DNA from: CAZXCK01 sp964639225
GTDB lineage: Bacteria > Chloroflexota > Anaerolineae > Aggregatilineales > Phototrophicaceae
Reading direction: 5' to 3'
Length of the DNA: 64,000 nt
Assembly: GCA_964639225.1 (NCBI GenBank)
Contig: CAZXCK010000006.1
Location: 6,140-70,139 of the forward strand
In this document: in pieces, positions 41,501-49,643 of the stretch
Layout of the letters: the number at the start of each line of letters is the position of its first letter
How positions within the stretch are numbered: the first letter of the stretch is position 1
Notes under the pieces: generated by a model
Database searches by the model: none
What the model was told of the DNA's origin: nothing
The model's input: the letters and a program-made list of their open reading frames with translations, nothing else
Translations under genes and position numbers: made by a program

Positions 41501-43532
41501 TGTTGCCCGCCTGCCGCTTGCTGTCGATGAAACCGAACACATCCGGGTGCCAGTCGTTGAGGATGAGCATCAAAGCGCCGCGCCGCGAATTGCTGGTATA
41601 GACGCCGCCGCCGCTCAGCAGATGCACGTCGGCTACCTCGAAATCGTAGACTTCGCTCTCGCCCAGCGGTCGAATCGACTCGATACGAGTCGGCATGACG
41701 TTGAGCATGTCCTGAATCTGCCCGGCGGTTTCGATCTGGTCATCGGCCAGCAGCCGCTCGCTGATCTTCGTAAGCTGGTTGGCCGAGATACGGCTGGACA
41801 CGCCGTCATAGATCCGCTGGCGATACTTCGAACGCGCACTGAGCGCGTTCCACACCGCCGCCGGATAGGTGTGATTCATGTCGCGGCGGCCATTGCCTTC
41901 GGCGGAGACTTTCAGCGAGGGCACGCGCTCGGCGAAGCGCGTCTTGAAGGTGCAGCCGGTCACCGACAGGCGGTAGATCGTCTGCCAGTTGGCCTCGGCG
42001 CGCTCGCTGGCGCTGATGCGCGACACGATGCCGTTCAGCAGCAGCAACTGCTGCACATCGGCCAGCATATCCCGGCTGATGCTGTCGATCCCGTAGCCGC
42101 CCTTCTTGCCCCGGTTGCAGCCGTCAGCGTCGAAGTAACCGGCGACAAACGCCATCTGCACCGCCGACGGCGAGCGGAAGATCAGCTCTGGCACGCGGAC
42201 ATCCCGCGCATGCGCTTTGAGCAGGCCGTTGTGAATCAGCCACTCGACGACCAGCCGCGAGTAAATGCTGATTGACTGCACCGCGCCATCGCCATTTTCT
42301 ATCGCCGGCTCCACACCGAACACGTCGCGCACGCCTTCGATGAGGCGCTGGCGGATGGCCGGATGCGCGTCGGCGGTCGCCATCTTGACGGCCTTGGGCG
42401 CGCTCCAGTTGACCTTTTTGCCCCAGTGCACGTAGCCGTCACCGTGCATATAGCCGATGACATAGGCCAGCGTCTCGTCGAGCGTCTGCGGCAGCGTGAC
42501 GTTTTCGTTGAGCGTGGTGCTCATCTTCGAGCGTGGGTAGTCCAGCGTTTGCAGCGGCGCGTCGTCGCCGTCCACACCCTGACCCAGCAGCAGCAGCACC
42601 TCGTCGCCTTCACGCAGGTACTTCAGCGGCATGGTGGTGATTTTGCCGTCCATCAGCACAGCGACTTTGTGATCTTCGGTGATCTGCACCCGGCTCCCGT
42701 GAGTCGTCGTCAGTTCAAACAGCGGCTTGATGCCGTTGCGGAAGCGCGCCGTGATCTGGCGCAGTCCCTGGTGTGTGTGCGCGTGGAACGTCTCGCCGGC
42801 GTCGATACGGTCGGCCAGCTCGGCGGCGGGAATTAGCCCCTGGTCAGTGGCGATACGCTCATCCGGGCCGAAGCAGCCACCCTGCTCGATGAGGCCGGTG
42901 ACGAAGCTGTACAGCGCCCCCCACGACACCGAACCACTGGAGCGCCCATTGACGCCTTTGACGTAGGCATGGCGCGGGCGCAGCGTGGACAGGTTGATGC
43001 CCACGCCGCCGCCGCGCGACATGATCTCGGTCATCTGGCGCAGCGTCTCGATGATGCCGTGCCGCGAGTCTTTCGGCGACGGAATCACATAGCAGTTATA
43101 AAACGTCAGTTCCTGGTCGGTACCGGCCCCGGTGAGGATGCGCCCGCCGGGCACGAACTTCCAGTCATCCAGCAGCCAGCGGAATTTCTCGGTCCACTCT
43201 TTTTGCAGCTTCTTATTCGGCTCCACCGCCGCGATGCCCGCCGCCACGCGGTCCATCATCTGTTCCGGTTCGGTCTCAATCGGCTTATCGACATGTTCGA
43301 TATCGCGGACCACCTGCTCGCCGTCGAGCAGTTGGATATGTACTTCGGGCAGGTCCAGCCCGATGATGGTGCCCACTTCACGCTGGCCGGTCTGTGAGTT
43401 AACGACGACGATCACCGTGTCGCCGGCGGCCAGGGTCGTCCGTTTCATATCTTTCTGCGCATACCGATCCAGGAAAATCTTATATCCCAGGTCGTGCAAG
43501 GCGTTCCTGCGATTCGCCTTCGACTGAACCAT
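38553..43532 (-). CDS. nrdJ: adenosylcobalamin-dependent (class II) ribonucleotide reductase with two inteins
   Basis: Reduces ribonucleotides to deoxyribonucleotides using a B12-derived radical, in the cytoplasm. It has 1,659 residues as translated and about 864 after removal of two inteins. Extein features are TFYNCYVIPS (redox Cys), EIMSRGGGVGINLSTLRP, the active-site NPCGEQPLGGFSVCNLGAINLS, LLTQAPTGTTGTMVNTSTGIEP, and a C-terminal CPSC...CRKCLVCGYSEC cysteine cluster that re-reduces the active site or binds zinc. The ATG at 43532 has GAGGG six bases upstream; earlier in-frame starts lie in the leader. It is flanked by its own terminator and by the ftsZ terminator region, so it is transcribed alone. 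Confidence 0.95.
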   Translation of the reverse strand: MVQSKANRRNALHDLGYKIFLDRYAQKDMKRTTLAAGDTVIVVVNSQTGQREVGTIIGLDLPEVHIQLLDGEQVVRDIEHVDKPIETEPEQMMDRVAAGIAAVEPNKKLQKEWTEKFRWLLDDWKFVPGGRILTGAGTDQELTFYNCYVIPSPKDSRHGIIETLRQMTEIMSRGGGVGINLSTLRPRHAYVKGVNGRSSGSVSWGALYSFVTGLIEQGGCFGPDERIATDQGLIPAAELADRIDAGETFHAHTHQGLRQITARFRNGIKPLFELTTTHGSRVQITEDHKVAVLMDGKITTMPLKYLREGDEVLLLLGQGVDGDDAPLQTLDYPRSKMSTTLNENVTLPQTLDETLAYVIGYMHGDGYVHWGKKVNWSAPKAVKMATADAHPAIRQRLIEGVRDVFGVEPAIENGDGAVQSISIYSRLVVEWLIHNGLLKAHARDVRVPELIFRSPSAVQMAFVAGYFDADGCNRGKKGGYGIDSISRDMLADVQQLLLLNGIVSRISASERAEANWQTIYRLSVTGCTFKTRFAERVPSLKVSAEGNGRRDMNHTYPAAVWNALSARSKYRQRIYDGVSSRISANQLTKISERLLADDQIETAGQIQDMLNVMPTRIESIRPLGESEVYDFEVADVHLLSGGGVYTSNSRRGALMLILNDWHPDVFGFIDSKRQAGNITNANISVGISDKLMEAVKVDGDWDLMFPDTSEPGYDEEWAGDLDAWMAAGRRVIHYRTIKARDLWNAIIESAWASAEPGVWFRERSNKMANSWYFNPLISTNPCVTGDTRIYTDQGLVRARELFDGETPFQAVIDGRFGVEPATTPASRVFRTGRKPVYRLQTKEGYTLRATADHRIMTPEGWVELGDLRAGNKIHIANRKGGFGQQGSLELGRTLGWLVGDGTIKADRAVLSFFGEEKHELAPVFAGHVDQLVAPLTARPNRTYTVGTVAVAGRDEVRVQSARLRTLAETYGLTERKHQVPEVVFQGTENMQRGFLQALFSADGSVQGSTRKGISVRLASSHRELLAQVQQLLLNFGIASRLYDERRAEAWRPLPDGDGGLKSYRCQAQHELVIAKASLMRFADEIGFMLAAKQERLAALMSSYTRQPNRESFTATVAAIEPDGVEEVFDLTEPLTHSFVANGVVVHNCGEQPLGGFSVCNLGAINLSRFYDADKHDVAWDDLGNTVRYATRFLDNVIDSTPYFFEENARVQGMERRVGLGTMGIAELMIHLGIRYGSEESEAFIDKLYKFICLHAYETSVEIAQQKGAFPAFEAEPYLQSGFARQLPDDLRERIREHGIRNVTLLTQAPTGTTGTMVNTSTGIEPFYSWKYYRKSRLGLHEEQVSIVREWFEANPDATELPEYFVTAMDLSPREHVRVQAAFQKWIDSAISKTCNVPNSYTVEQTRELYEYMYELGCKGGTIYRDGSRDEQVLMLDDKDKEKKEKKEAEAAAPRKTDAVGQQVATPHRVYPRPAKLQGVTVNCDTPFGRAYVTMNSDEHGYPFELFITAPGKAGSDLQADAEGLGRMISLSLRTTDPHNRLEMLKLIIDQLRDIGGSRSIGFGERRVTSLPDSVARALEEQYFPRSHAQQLNLPIAAPEETPAVETKPEIETTSATPTNNHYTSNGMISGADMCPSCANISLIRAEGCRKCLVCGYSEC
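40092..41189 (-). other. intein 2 of NrdJ (366 residues, LAGLIDADG type)
   Basis: Begins with Cys (CVTGDTRIYTDQG) directly after TNP and ends VVVHN before Cys+1 of the extein CGEQPL. It is therefore inserted at the active-site cysteine of the reductase, and the enzyme cannot work unspliced. All splicing residues are present: Cys1, block B ATADHRIMT, a penultimate His, the terminal Asn and the +1 Cys. Two LAGLIDADG-type motifs (LGRTLGWLVGDGTI and GFLQALFSADGSVQ) mark an embedded homing endonuclease that may be active. Confidence 0.93.
41589..42875 (-). other. intein 1 of NrdJ (429 residues, LAGLIDADG type, non-canonical C-terminus)
   Basis: Begins with Cys (CFGPDERIATDQG) after IEQGG and ends GGGVYTSN before Ser+1 of the extein SRRGALM. 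Block B reads ITEDHKVAV. Two dodecapeptide motifs (LAYVIGYMHGDGYV and MAFVAGYFDADGCN) indicate a homing endonuclease. The penultimate residue is Ser instead of the usual His, although the block F histidine (EVADVHLLSGGG) is kept. Asn cyclisation may therefore be slower or use a different assist. Confidence 0.92.
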
Positions 43533-43881
43533 AGCTGTCCCTCTCTGAAGCATAGAGATTCTGAATACTCGGGGCTGTGCGCAGCCCAAATAACTAACAC
43601 TTAACATTACGAAAGTGTGGTATTAGACGATGAAAGCCCCGGCGGCTCAGGGCTTCGGCTTGTGATTATTGATTGACTATACCGGATCAGATTGTAAACG
43701 ATTGGGGATGATGGGGCAACGAGACGGAATCGCACATATCCCAAGTTTTCACAGATAGAGGTCATTTATAACAGTTTACAAACGTTCTCTAATGATTTCA
43801 ATCCACCTGACCACCCCACAAAAAAACGGCCCCTGAACGAAATCAGGGGCCGTTCGTCATTCGGATTTAAGGGGTACGCGA
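43533..43881. promoter_or_regulatory. intergenic region between ftsZ and nrdJ with nrdJ leader structures
   Basis: 349 bases, AT-richer than its surroundings. On the minus strand: a likely extended -10 (TGTTATAAA near 43770), a second candidate TATAGT near 43675, a hairpin AAGCCC/GGGCTT (about 43632-43655), an inverted repeat with arms ACACTT and AAGTGT separated by ten bases (43597-43618), and a hairpin GGGCTG/CAGCCC (43572-43587) about 40 bases before the start. The ACAC/GTGT arms recall NrdR boxes but the spacing is not canonical. No B12-box was seen. The ftsZ terminator occupies the other end. Confidence 0.5.
43820..43853 (-). terminator. strong intrinsic terminator closing the dcw cluster
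   Basis: Minus-strand 11-bp perfect stem (ACGGCCCCTGA with TCAGGGGCCGT) and a 6-base loop, followed by seven T residues, 29 bases after the ftsZ stop. Confidence 0.92.
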
Positions 43882-45081
43882 CTAACGTTTGGGGCGCATG
43901 AAGGGCGGGATGTCGATGTCGTCCTCGTCGTACACGCGGGACGAGTAATCCTGCTGCTGCGGGCGCGGCGGCTGCGGGCGCACCTGCGGCTGCTGCGGAT
44001 TCTGGGCCGCTGGCTGCTGTGGCTGCTGGCGTACCTGTGGCTGCTGTGCCGGCTGCATCTGCGCCGGTCGCTGGCCCGACTGGCCGGTGGGGCGAAGCTG
44101 CTGGTCCATGCGTGTTTTGACGCGGCTCTGCTCGAAGCCGGTGGCGATCACGGTGATGCGCACCTCGTCGCCCATGTTGTCGTCGATCTGCGCGCCGAAG
44201 ATCAGGTTGACATCCGGGTGCGCGCTCTGCTTGATGATGGCCGCCGCTTCGTTGACCTCGAACAGGCTCAGGTCGCCGCCGCCGGTGATGTTAAACAGAA
44301 TGCCGCGCGCGCCATCGATGGTCACGTCCAGCAGGCCGCTGGAGATAGCCGCCTCGGCGGCCCGCCGTGCGCGGTCGTCGCCGTCGGCGTGGCCCACGGC
44401 CATCAGCGCCGCGCCACCCTCAGACATAATCGTGCGCACGTCGGCGAAGTCCAGGTTGATGAGCGCCGGGACCGTAATGAGTTCGGAAATACCCTGGATA
44501 CCCTGGCGCAGCACGTCATCGGCCAGCGAAAACGCCTGTTGCAGGCTGGCGCGCTTGTCCGCGATCTGCAGCAGCCGGTCGTTGGGAATCACGATGAGCG
44601 TATCGACCTGGCCCTTGAGCGTCTCGATGCCGGCCTCGGCGTACTGCTGGCGCCGGCTGCCCTCGAAGGTAAACGGTTTGGTCACCACGCCGATGGTCAG
44701 CGCGCCCAGTTCTTTAGCGATCTGCGCCACGACCGGCGACGCGCCGGTACCGGTGCCGCCGCCCATGCCGCAGGCGATAAAGACCATGTCGGCCCCGCGC
44801 AGCACTTCGTAGAGGTCGTCCGCGCTTTCGTCGGCGGCCTTTTTGCCGATTTCAGGGTTGCCACCCGCGCCCAGGCCGCGCGTCAGCTTGTCACCGATGC
44901 GCACGCGCACCTTGGCCTTAGACAGCATCAGCGCCTGGTTGTCAGTGTTCACCGCGATGAACTCGACGCCGCCCAGGCCCTCGTTCACCATACGGTTGAC
45001 GGCATTACCACCGCCACCACCAACGCCCACCACTTTGATCTGGGCGAAGTTTTCCCCTACCGTCAGTTCTTCCATATCCAT
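43882..45081 (-). CDS. ftsZ: cell division GTPase FtsZ
   Basis: A tubulin-like GTPase forming the division ring at mid-cell, 399 residues. The nucleotide signature is CGMGGGTGTGASPVVA (about 107-122) and the T7 synergy loop is NLDFADVRTIM (about 208-218). A Gln/Pro-rich disordered linker (about 325-380) leads to the C-terminal peptide DIPPFMRPKR, which binds FtsA and other partners. Last gene of the dcw cluster, with a strong terminator and a possible extra promoter (TACAAT at 45129-45134) in the ftsA-ftsZ gap. Confidence 0.98.
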   Translation of the reverse strand: MDMEELTVGENFAQIKVVGVGGGGGNAVNRMVNEGLGGVEFIAVNTDNQALMLSKAKVRVRIGDKLTRGLGAGGNPEIGKKAADESADDLYEVLRGADMVFIACGMGGGTGTGASPVVAQIAKELGALTIGVVTKPFTFEGSRRQQYAEAGIETLKGQVDTLIVIPNDRLLQIADKRASLQQAFSLADDVLRQGIQGISELITVPALINLDFADVRTIMSEGGAALMAVGHADGDDRARRAAEAAISSGLLDVTIDGARGILFNITGGGDLSLFEVNEAAAIIKQSAHPDVNLIFGAQIDDNMGDEVRITVIATGFEQSRVKTRMDQQLRPTGQSGQRPAQMQPAQQPQVRQQPQQPAAQNPQQPQVRPQPPRPQQQDYSSRVYDEDDIDIPPFMRPKR

Positions 45082-45128
45082 CGGCTTAACCTTTCGAGCG
45101 ATGTCCCATCCCTGCGGCCATAGACTCT

Positions 45129-45134
45129 ATTGTA
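45129..45134 (-). promoter_or_regulatory. putative -10 element of an internal ftsZ promoter
   Basis: TACAAT on the minus strand, with TTTGCT 17 bases upstream as a weak -35 candidate, within the 92-base ftsA-ftsZ gap. Extra ftsZ promoters are common in dcw clusters. Confidence 0.4.
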
Positions 45135-45173
45135 TCGATTAGAGGGTGATAAGCAAATGTGGATTTCCATGCG

Positions 45174-46412
45174 TTACTGATCGTCAGGCAGCAGCCGCCG
45201 GAAGAAATTGCCCAGTGCCCGGCCCAACCCGGAACCAGGCACGGTGCCATTGGTATCTGGCGGTGCCTGCACGGCGCTGTCCATTTCCAGGCCCAGACGC
45301 AGCAGACCAACACTGGTGCTGAACGACGGACTGCGCAGCGCGTCCGCCATGCCGGTCAGGCGTTCCGGTTTGGCCGAGCGCACCGGCACGCCGAGCTGCC
45401 GTTCCGCCACCTCGCGGATGCCCGGAAGCTGCGCGCAGCCACCCGTAATCACCGCGCCAGCCCGCAGCAGGCCATCATAGCCGCTGCGCTTGATCTCCTT
45501 GTGGACCATGCTGAAAATCTCTTCGACACGCGCCTCGATCATCACCGCCAGTTCGGACCGCTTGATCTCGGTCGGCAGTCCCTCGCCGAATGTCTCCACC
45601 AGCAGCGTCTCCAGCGGGTCCACTTCGCGGGGATTGGCGTGGCCGTACTGCACTTTGACCGTTTCCGCCGTGTCGAAAGGAATATGCGTAAAATAGGTGA
45701 TATCGTTGGTCACATGGTCACCGCCGACCGCCAGCACCGCCGTATGCCACACCGTCCCCTCGATGAAGATCGCCAGGTCAGTGGTGCCGCCGCCAATGTC
45801 GATGACCACCACGCCCATCTCGCGCTCTTCGGGCGTCAGCACGGCGTCGCCCGCCGCCAGTGGATTGAGAATGAAGCGGTCCACATAGACACCCGCCGCC
45901 TGCACCGCCTGCTCTAAGTTGGCGACGCTGGTGGACGACGCGGTGATGATGTGCGTCTCCACTTCCAGCCGGAAGCCGTGCATCCCCAACGGACTGCGCA
46001 CCCGGTCCTGGCCGTCCAGCGCGTAGCTGCGCGGGACGACGTGCAGCACCTCGCGATTGTGCGGAATGGCGATGGCCCGCGCCGCGTCCATAGCGCGGTC
46101 CAGGTCTTGCATGTTGACGCCGCGCTGGCCGACGATTCCGACCACGCCCCGGCTGGTCAGCGATGTAATGTGGCTGCCCGCCAGGCTGACGAAGGCCCGT
46201 TTGATCTGGTAGCCGCTGCCCTTCTCCGCTTTATGGACCGAAGCCGAAATCGCCGAGGTCAGCGCCGATATATCGCTGACGATACCTTTTTTCATGCCCC
46301 GGCTGGGTTCGATGCCCACACCGACCACGAAGATATCGTTATCGCGCACGTCGCCGATGACCGTGCAGATTTTGTGTGTACCTACGTCAAGTCCGATGAC
46401 CAGCTCACTCAT
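45174..46412 (-). CDS. ftsA: cell division protein FtsA
   Basis: An actin-like ATPase that anchors FtsZ to the membrane, about 412 residues. Phosphate loops are GLDVGTHKICTVIGDV at the N-terminus and VVIDIGGGTTDLAIF (about 205). The C-terminus LGRALGNFFRRLLPDDQ is an amphipathic helix of the kind that binds the membrane. The start at 46412 gives the family N-terminus MSELVIGLDVG and overlaps the ftsQ stop by 8 bases, so the two are translationally coupled; an upstream start at 46448 would lie inside ftsQ. Confidence 0.96.
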   Translation of the reverse strand: MSELVIGLDVGTHKICTVIGDVRDNDIFVVGVGIEPSRGMKKGIVSDISALTSAISASVHKAEKGSGYQIKRAFVSLAGSHITSLTSRGVVGIVGQRGVNMQDLDRAMDAARAIAIPHNREVLHVVPRSYALDGQDRVRSPLGMHGFRLEVETHIITASSTSVANLEQAVQAAGVYVDRFILNPLAAGDAVLTPEEREMGVVVIDIGGGTTDLAIFIEGTVWHTAVLAVGGDHVTNDITYFTHIPFDTAETVKVQYGHANPREVDPLETLLVETFGEGLPTEIKRSELAVMIEARVEEIFSMVHKEIKRSGYDGLLRAGAVITGGCAQLPGIREVAERQLGVPVRSAKPERLTGMADALRSPSFSTSVGLLRLGLEMDSAVQAPPDTNGTVPGSGLGRALGNFFRRLLPDDQ

Positions 46413-47256
46413 GGCACAGTTCCACGCTTCCACAATAATAGACCGCATCAGGATGCGCGACGTTAATCTCTACCGGCGTGATGCCACGCGCCTGCAGGTC
46501 GTCGCGCACGGCCTCATAGATCAGCAGTTTGTCCGGCATATCGGTGCCGGTCCCCAGCCAAACATTCCAGCCGCCGGGTTCCCGGAATCCCAACCCTTTA
46601 GCTGGATGATAGCGCAGGACTTCCAGCCCGGCCAGCAGCGATTGCAGTTGCAGCGCGCCCGTCACCGCATCCAGAGGAACGGGCACATCAACACCCGGCG
46701 GACCTTCAATAATCGGCTCGGCCATCACGCGCATCAGCGCCGGGCGCGGCTCGTTATCCGATGGGAAGCGCAGCACCCGCCCCTGAATATCGACCAGGGC
46801 CGTCACCCCGGCCTGCACCCAGATCAGAGCCGGCTCGCGCTCCTCGACAACGATCTGCACCATATCCGGCGGCCAGCCCACCGTCACGCGGGCGCTGGCG
46901 ATCACCGGTGAGGCCGTCTCGATGTTGCGGCTCACCGTCTCCGGATTCACCCAGAACACATGCACATTGGCGATGTCGGCATAACGGAATATCTCCGCCT
47001 CACTCACATAACGCGCCCCGCGCACGGTCACATGGCGCACGTAGAAAAAGTCCGTTATGAAGAAAGCCACCAGCACCAGACTGAAGCTGACGACGATCAA
47101 CGCACTGATAACGCGCCAGCTCACGCCGATGCGACTGCGCTCGCCGTGCTCGACCGCCGGGCGTGCCTCGTCCACGCGGGCGGCCACACCCCCGCGCCAC
47201 ACCGCCGGATTGCGCTCGGCTTTTCGCTTTTGCTGGCGCACACGCAACGTCGACAT
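46405..47256 (-). CDS. ftsQ: cell division protein FtsQ/DivIB
   Basis: A bitopic divisome protein of about 283 residues: a basic cytoplasmic N-terminus, one membrane helix (about 47-69, VISALIVVSFSLVLVAFFI), a POTRA domain (about 74-145, VRHVTVRGARYVSEAEIFRYADI) and an FtsQ-type beta domain (ALIWVQAGVTALVDIQGRVL). It links the divisome and the septal synthase outside the membrane. The ATG at 47256 is used because the frame start one codon earlier is TTG. Confidence 0.9.
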   Translation of the reverse strand: MSTLRVRQQKRKAERNPAVWRGGVAARVDEARPAVEHGERSRIGVSWRVISALIVVSFSLVLVAFFITDFFYVRHVTVRGARYVSEAEIFRYADIANVHVFWVNPETVSRNIETASPVIASARVTVGWPPDMVQIVVEEREPALIWVQAGVTALVDIQGRVLRFPSDNEPRPALMRVMAEPIIEGPPGVDVPVPLDAVTGALQLQSLLAGLEVLRYHPAKGLGFREPGGWNVWLGTGTDMPDKLLIYEAVRDDLQARGITPVEINVAHPDAVYYCGSVELCHE

Positions 47257-47278
47257 CAACCACTAGACTCTCACTAAC

Positions 47279-48217
47279 CTACACATCCGGCGGCGGCTCG
47301 TGCTCGCCGACCAGTTCGATCTCCAGTTCCAGGCGCACCCCGCTGTGCTGTTCGACCGCTTCGCGCACATGGCGGATGAGCGCGTAATAGTCGGCGGCGC
47401 TGGCGTTCTGGCGGGCGTCGCTGGTGAAGAAATTGGCGTGAACCGGCGACACCATCGCCCCGCCGATGGCGAATCCCTTCAGTCCCGCCGCTTCAATCAG
47501 ACGTCCGGCATAATCGCCGGGCGGGTTCTTGAAGATGCTGCCCAGGCTGGCCCCTGGCGGCTGCGTCCGTTTGCGATACGCCACGAACTCCGCCATACGC
47601 GCCTTGATAGCATCCGGGCTGTCAGGCGGCAGTCGAAACGTCGCCAGCAGCACCAGAAAGCGACGGTCGGCGCGCGCTTTCAGTATGGAGTAACGATAAC
47701 CATACTGCAAATCGTCGCAGGCGTACAGGCTGGCACCGCGATCCGCTTCCAGCACTACCGCGTCGGCCAGAGTCGTCGCCATATCGCTGCCATGCGCGCC
47801 AGCGTTGTTGACCACCGCCCCGCCGACCGTCCCCGGCACACTGACAGCCCACTCCATGCCAGCCAGACCGTGAGCCTGGCATTTGTGCGCCAGAACCGAC
47901 AGGCTGGTGCCCGCCGCCGCCGACACCGTGCGACCCTCGTGCCACTCGCCGAACTCCACCTGACTCACCCGGTTGATGACCACCAGACCGCGCACACCCC
48001 GGTCGGCGACCAGCACATTAGCGCCGCCGCCCAGCACGCGCACCGGCATCGCCTGCGCCCAGGCCGCGCCGACGACTTCCGCCAGCTCATCGACCGACTC
48101 GCGGGCGATATACAACCAGTCCGCCGGGCCGCCCAGGCGCGCCGCCGTGTACCTCGACAGCGGCTCACCGGCCAGCAGCCGGTCACGGAAGCGCGCGCTC
48201 AAACCAGGGATCGGCAT
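47279..48217 (-). CDS. murB: UDP-N-acetylenolpyruvoylglucosamine reductase
   Basis: An FAD-dependent cytoplasmic enzyme reducing UDP-GlcNAc-enolpyruvate to UDP-MurNAc, 312 residues. The FAD domain shows RVLGGGANVLVADRGVRGLVV and SVPGTVGGAVVNNAGAHG. The C-terminal part contains PPGASLGSIFKNPPGDYAGRLIEAAGLKG with the active-site Ser region, HANFFTS and the terminal catalytic acid in RLELEIELVGEH. The short Tyr-loop-lacking layout suggests a type II enzyme. It lies six bases after murC and before ftsQ. Confidence 0.96.
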   Translation of the reverse strand: MPIPGLSARFRDRLLAGEPLSRYTAARLGGPADWLYIARESVDELAEVVGAAWAQAMPVRVLGGGANVLVADRGVRGLVVINRVSQVEFGEWHEGRTVSAAAGTSLSVLAHKCQAHGLAGMEWAVSVPGTVGGAVVNNAGAHGSDMATTLADAVVLEADRGASLYACDDLQYGYRYSILKARADRRFLVLLATFRLPPDSPDAIKARMAEFVAYRKRTQPPGASLGSIFKNPPGDYAGRLIEAAGLKGFAIGGAMVSPVHANFFTSDARQNASAADYYALIRHVREAVEQHSGVRLELEIELVGEHEPPPDV

Positions 48218-48222
48218 CAGCG

Positions 48223-49623
48223 TCAGCCTTCCTGGATACTGGCCAGATAATCCTGGCCGATCTGCGGCGCATTACCAGCGCTCAGGATCAGGATCACCGC
48301 CGGGGCGCTGACGCGATCGCGCAGCAGCCGCACCGTTTGCTCCAGCGAACCCGACGCGCGCGCGTCCACATCGCGGAGCTGCGCCGCCGCCCACGCCGCA
48401 TCCACGCCAGGAATCGGCTCTTCGCGCGCGGCATAGATGTCGGTCACCAGCACATAATCGGCGTCAGCGAAAGCGGTGGCGTAATCGTCGATAAGGCGCT
48501 GCGTGCGGCTGTACATATGCGGCTGCCACACCACCCACAGCGTGCGCTGCGGGTAACGCTGGCGCGCTGCCTCGACCGTCATGCGGATGGCGGTCGGGTG
48601 GTGGGCGTAATCGTCGATGATGGCCACGCCGCCCACATCGGCGCGCAGTTCAAAGCGGCGACCTGTGCTGGCGAAGCCCGGCAGCAGCGATGCCGCGTCC
48701 GGGATGAACAGGCCCAGCCCATCGACGACGGCCAGGGCGGCCAGCGCGTTTCGCACGTTATACAGTCCGGGAATCGCCAGCCGGGCCGATGCCACCACCT
48801 GCCGCAGATGGCCAAAGCCCACCTGCACCTCGAAAGTGGTGCTTCCTGACGCGCCGATCTGCGTGTTGACGGCAGCCAGATTTACCTCGGTGGGGTGGTC
48901 CAGACCGTAGCTAATCACCTCACGCTGGCCCGCCACCTCATGCGCCAGCGCCAGCGCGGCGGGGTCATCGGCGCACACGATCAACCGTCCGTTGGGCGGC
49001 AGCCGCACCAGAAAGTCGGCGAAGGCCCGTCGCATGTCGGCTTCGGTGGCGAAATAGTCGGGATGGTCATATTCCAGGCTGGTCAGCACGGCGATATCGG
49101 GGTTAATGCCATGAAACATATGTCCGTACTCGTCGGCCTCGATGACAAACAGACCGCCCGTGCCCAGACCCGCATTGGTACCGGTGTTAGGCATCACCCC
49201 GCCAACGATGTAAGACGGGTCGCGCCCGGACTCGCGCAGCAGATGCACGATCATGGCGGTCGTGGTGGTTTTACCATGTGTGCCGGCCACAGCGATCACC
49301 CTGTGGCCTTCCATGAGCGCCGCCAGCACGTCGCGCCGCCGGTACACCGGGATGCCCGCCGCACGCGCCGCGACGATCTCCACGTGGTCATCAGGGGCCG
49401 CCGACGTAGCGATAACCATATGCGCGCCCCGGATATACTCGGCGCGGTGGCCGGTGTAGATGGTCGCCCCAAGCGGAACCAGCGCGGTCGCCAGTTCGCT
49501 GCGCTGGCGGTCACTGCCGGTGACGGTCATCCCACGCAGCAGCAGAATCCGCGCGATGGCGGACATTCCGAAGCCGCCAATGCCGATAATGTGGACCCGC
49601 TGACCAGGGACGAAGCGTTTCAT
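48223..49623 (-). CDS. murC: UDP-N-acetylmuramate--L-alanine ligase
   Basis: An ATP-dependent cytoplasmic ligase adding L-Ala to UDP-MurNAc, 466 residues. The N-terminal Rossmann loop is IIGIGGFGMSAIARILL, the P-loop is VAGTHGKTTTTAM (about 110) and the catalytic acid sits in VIEADEYGHMFH. DDYAHHPTAIRMTVEAARQRYP and WQPHMYSRTQRL mark the C-terminal ligase domain. It lies between the two CvpA-like genes and murB. Confidence 0.97.
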   Translation of the reverse strand: MKRFVPGQRVHIIGIGGFGMSAIARILLLRGMTVTGSDRQRSELATALVPLGATIYTGHRAEYIRGAHMVIATSAAPDDHVEIVAARAAGIPVYRRRDVLAALMEGHRVIAVAGTHGKTTTTAMIVHLLRESGRDPSYIVGGVMPNTGTNAGLGTGGLFVIEADEYGHMFHGINPDIAVLTSLEYDHPDYFATEADMRRAFADFLVRLPPNGRLIVCADDPAALALAHEVAGQREVISYGLDHPTEVNLAAVNTQIGASGSTTFEVQVGFGHLRQVVASARLAIPGLYNVRNALAALAVVDGLGLFIPDAASLLPGFASTGRRFELRADVGGVAIIDDYAHHPTAIRMTVEAARQRYPQRTLWVVWQPHMYSRTQRLIDDYATAFADADYVLVTDIYAAREEPIPGVDAAWAAAQLRDVDARASGSLEQTVRLLRDRVSAPAVILILSAGNAPQIGQDYLASIQEG

Positions 49624-49643
49624 AGTCTCAACCTGACGCCAGA

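Noticed and set aside
39696..42275. 859-codon plus-strand open frame antisense to nrdJ
   Set aside because: High-GC shadow of nrdJ: no ribosome site, His/Arg/Gln-rich composition without any fold signature, and the opposite strand codes for a conserved enzyme and its inteins.
43533..43819. Cobalamin riboswitch upstream of the B12-dependent reductase gene
   Set aside because: No B12-box or conserved core elements could be found on either strand.
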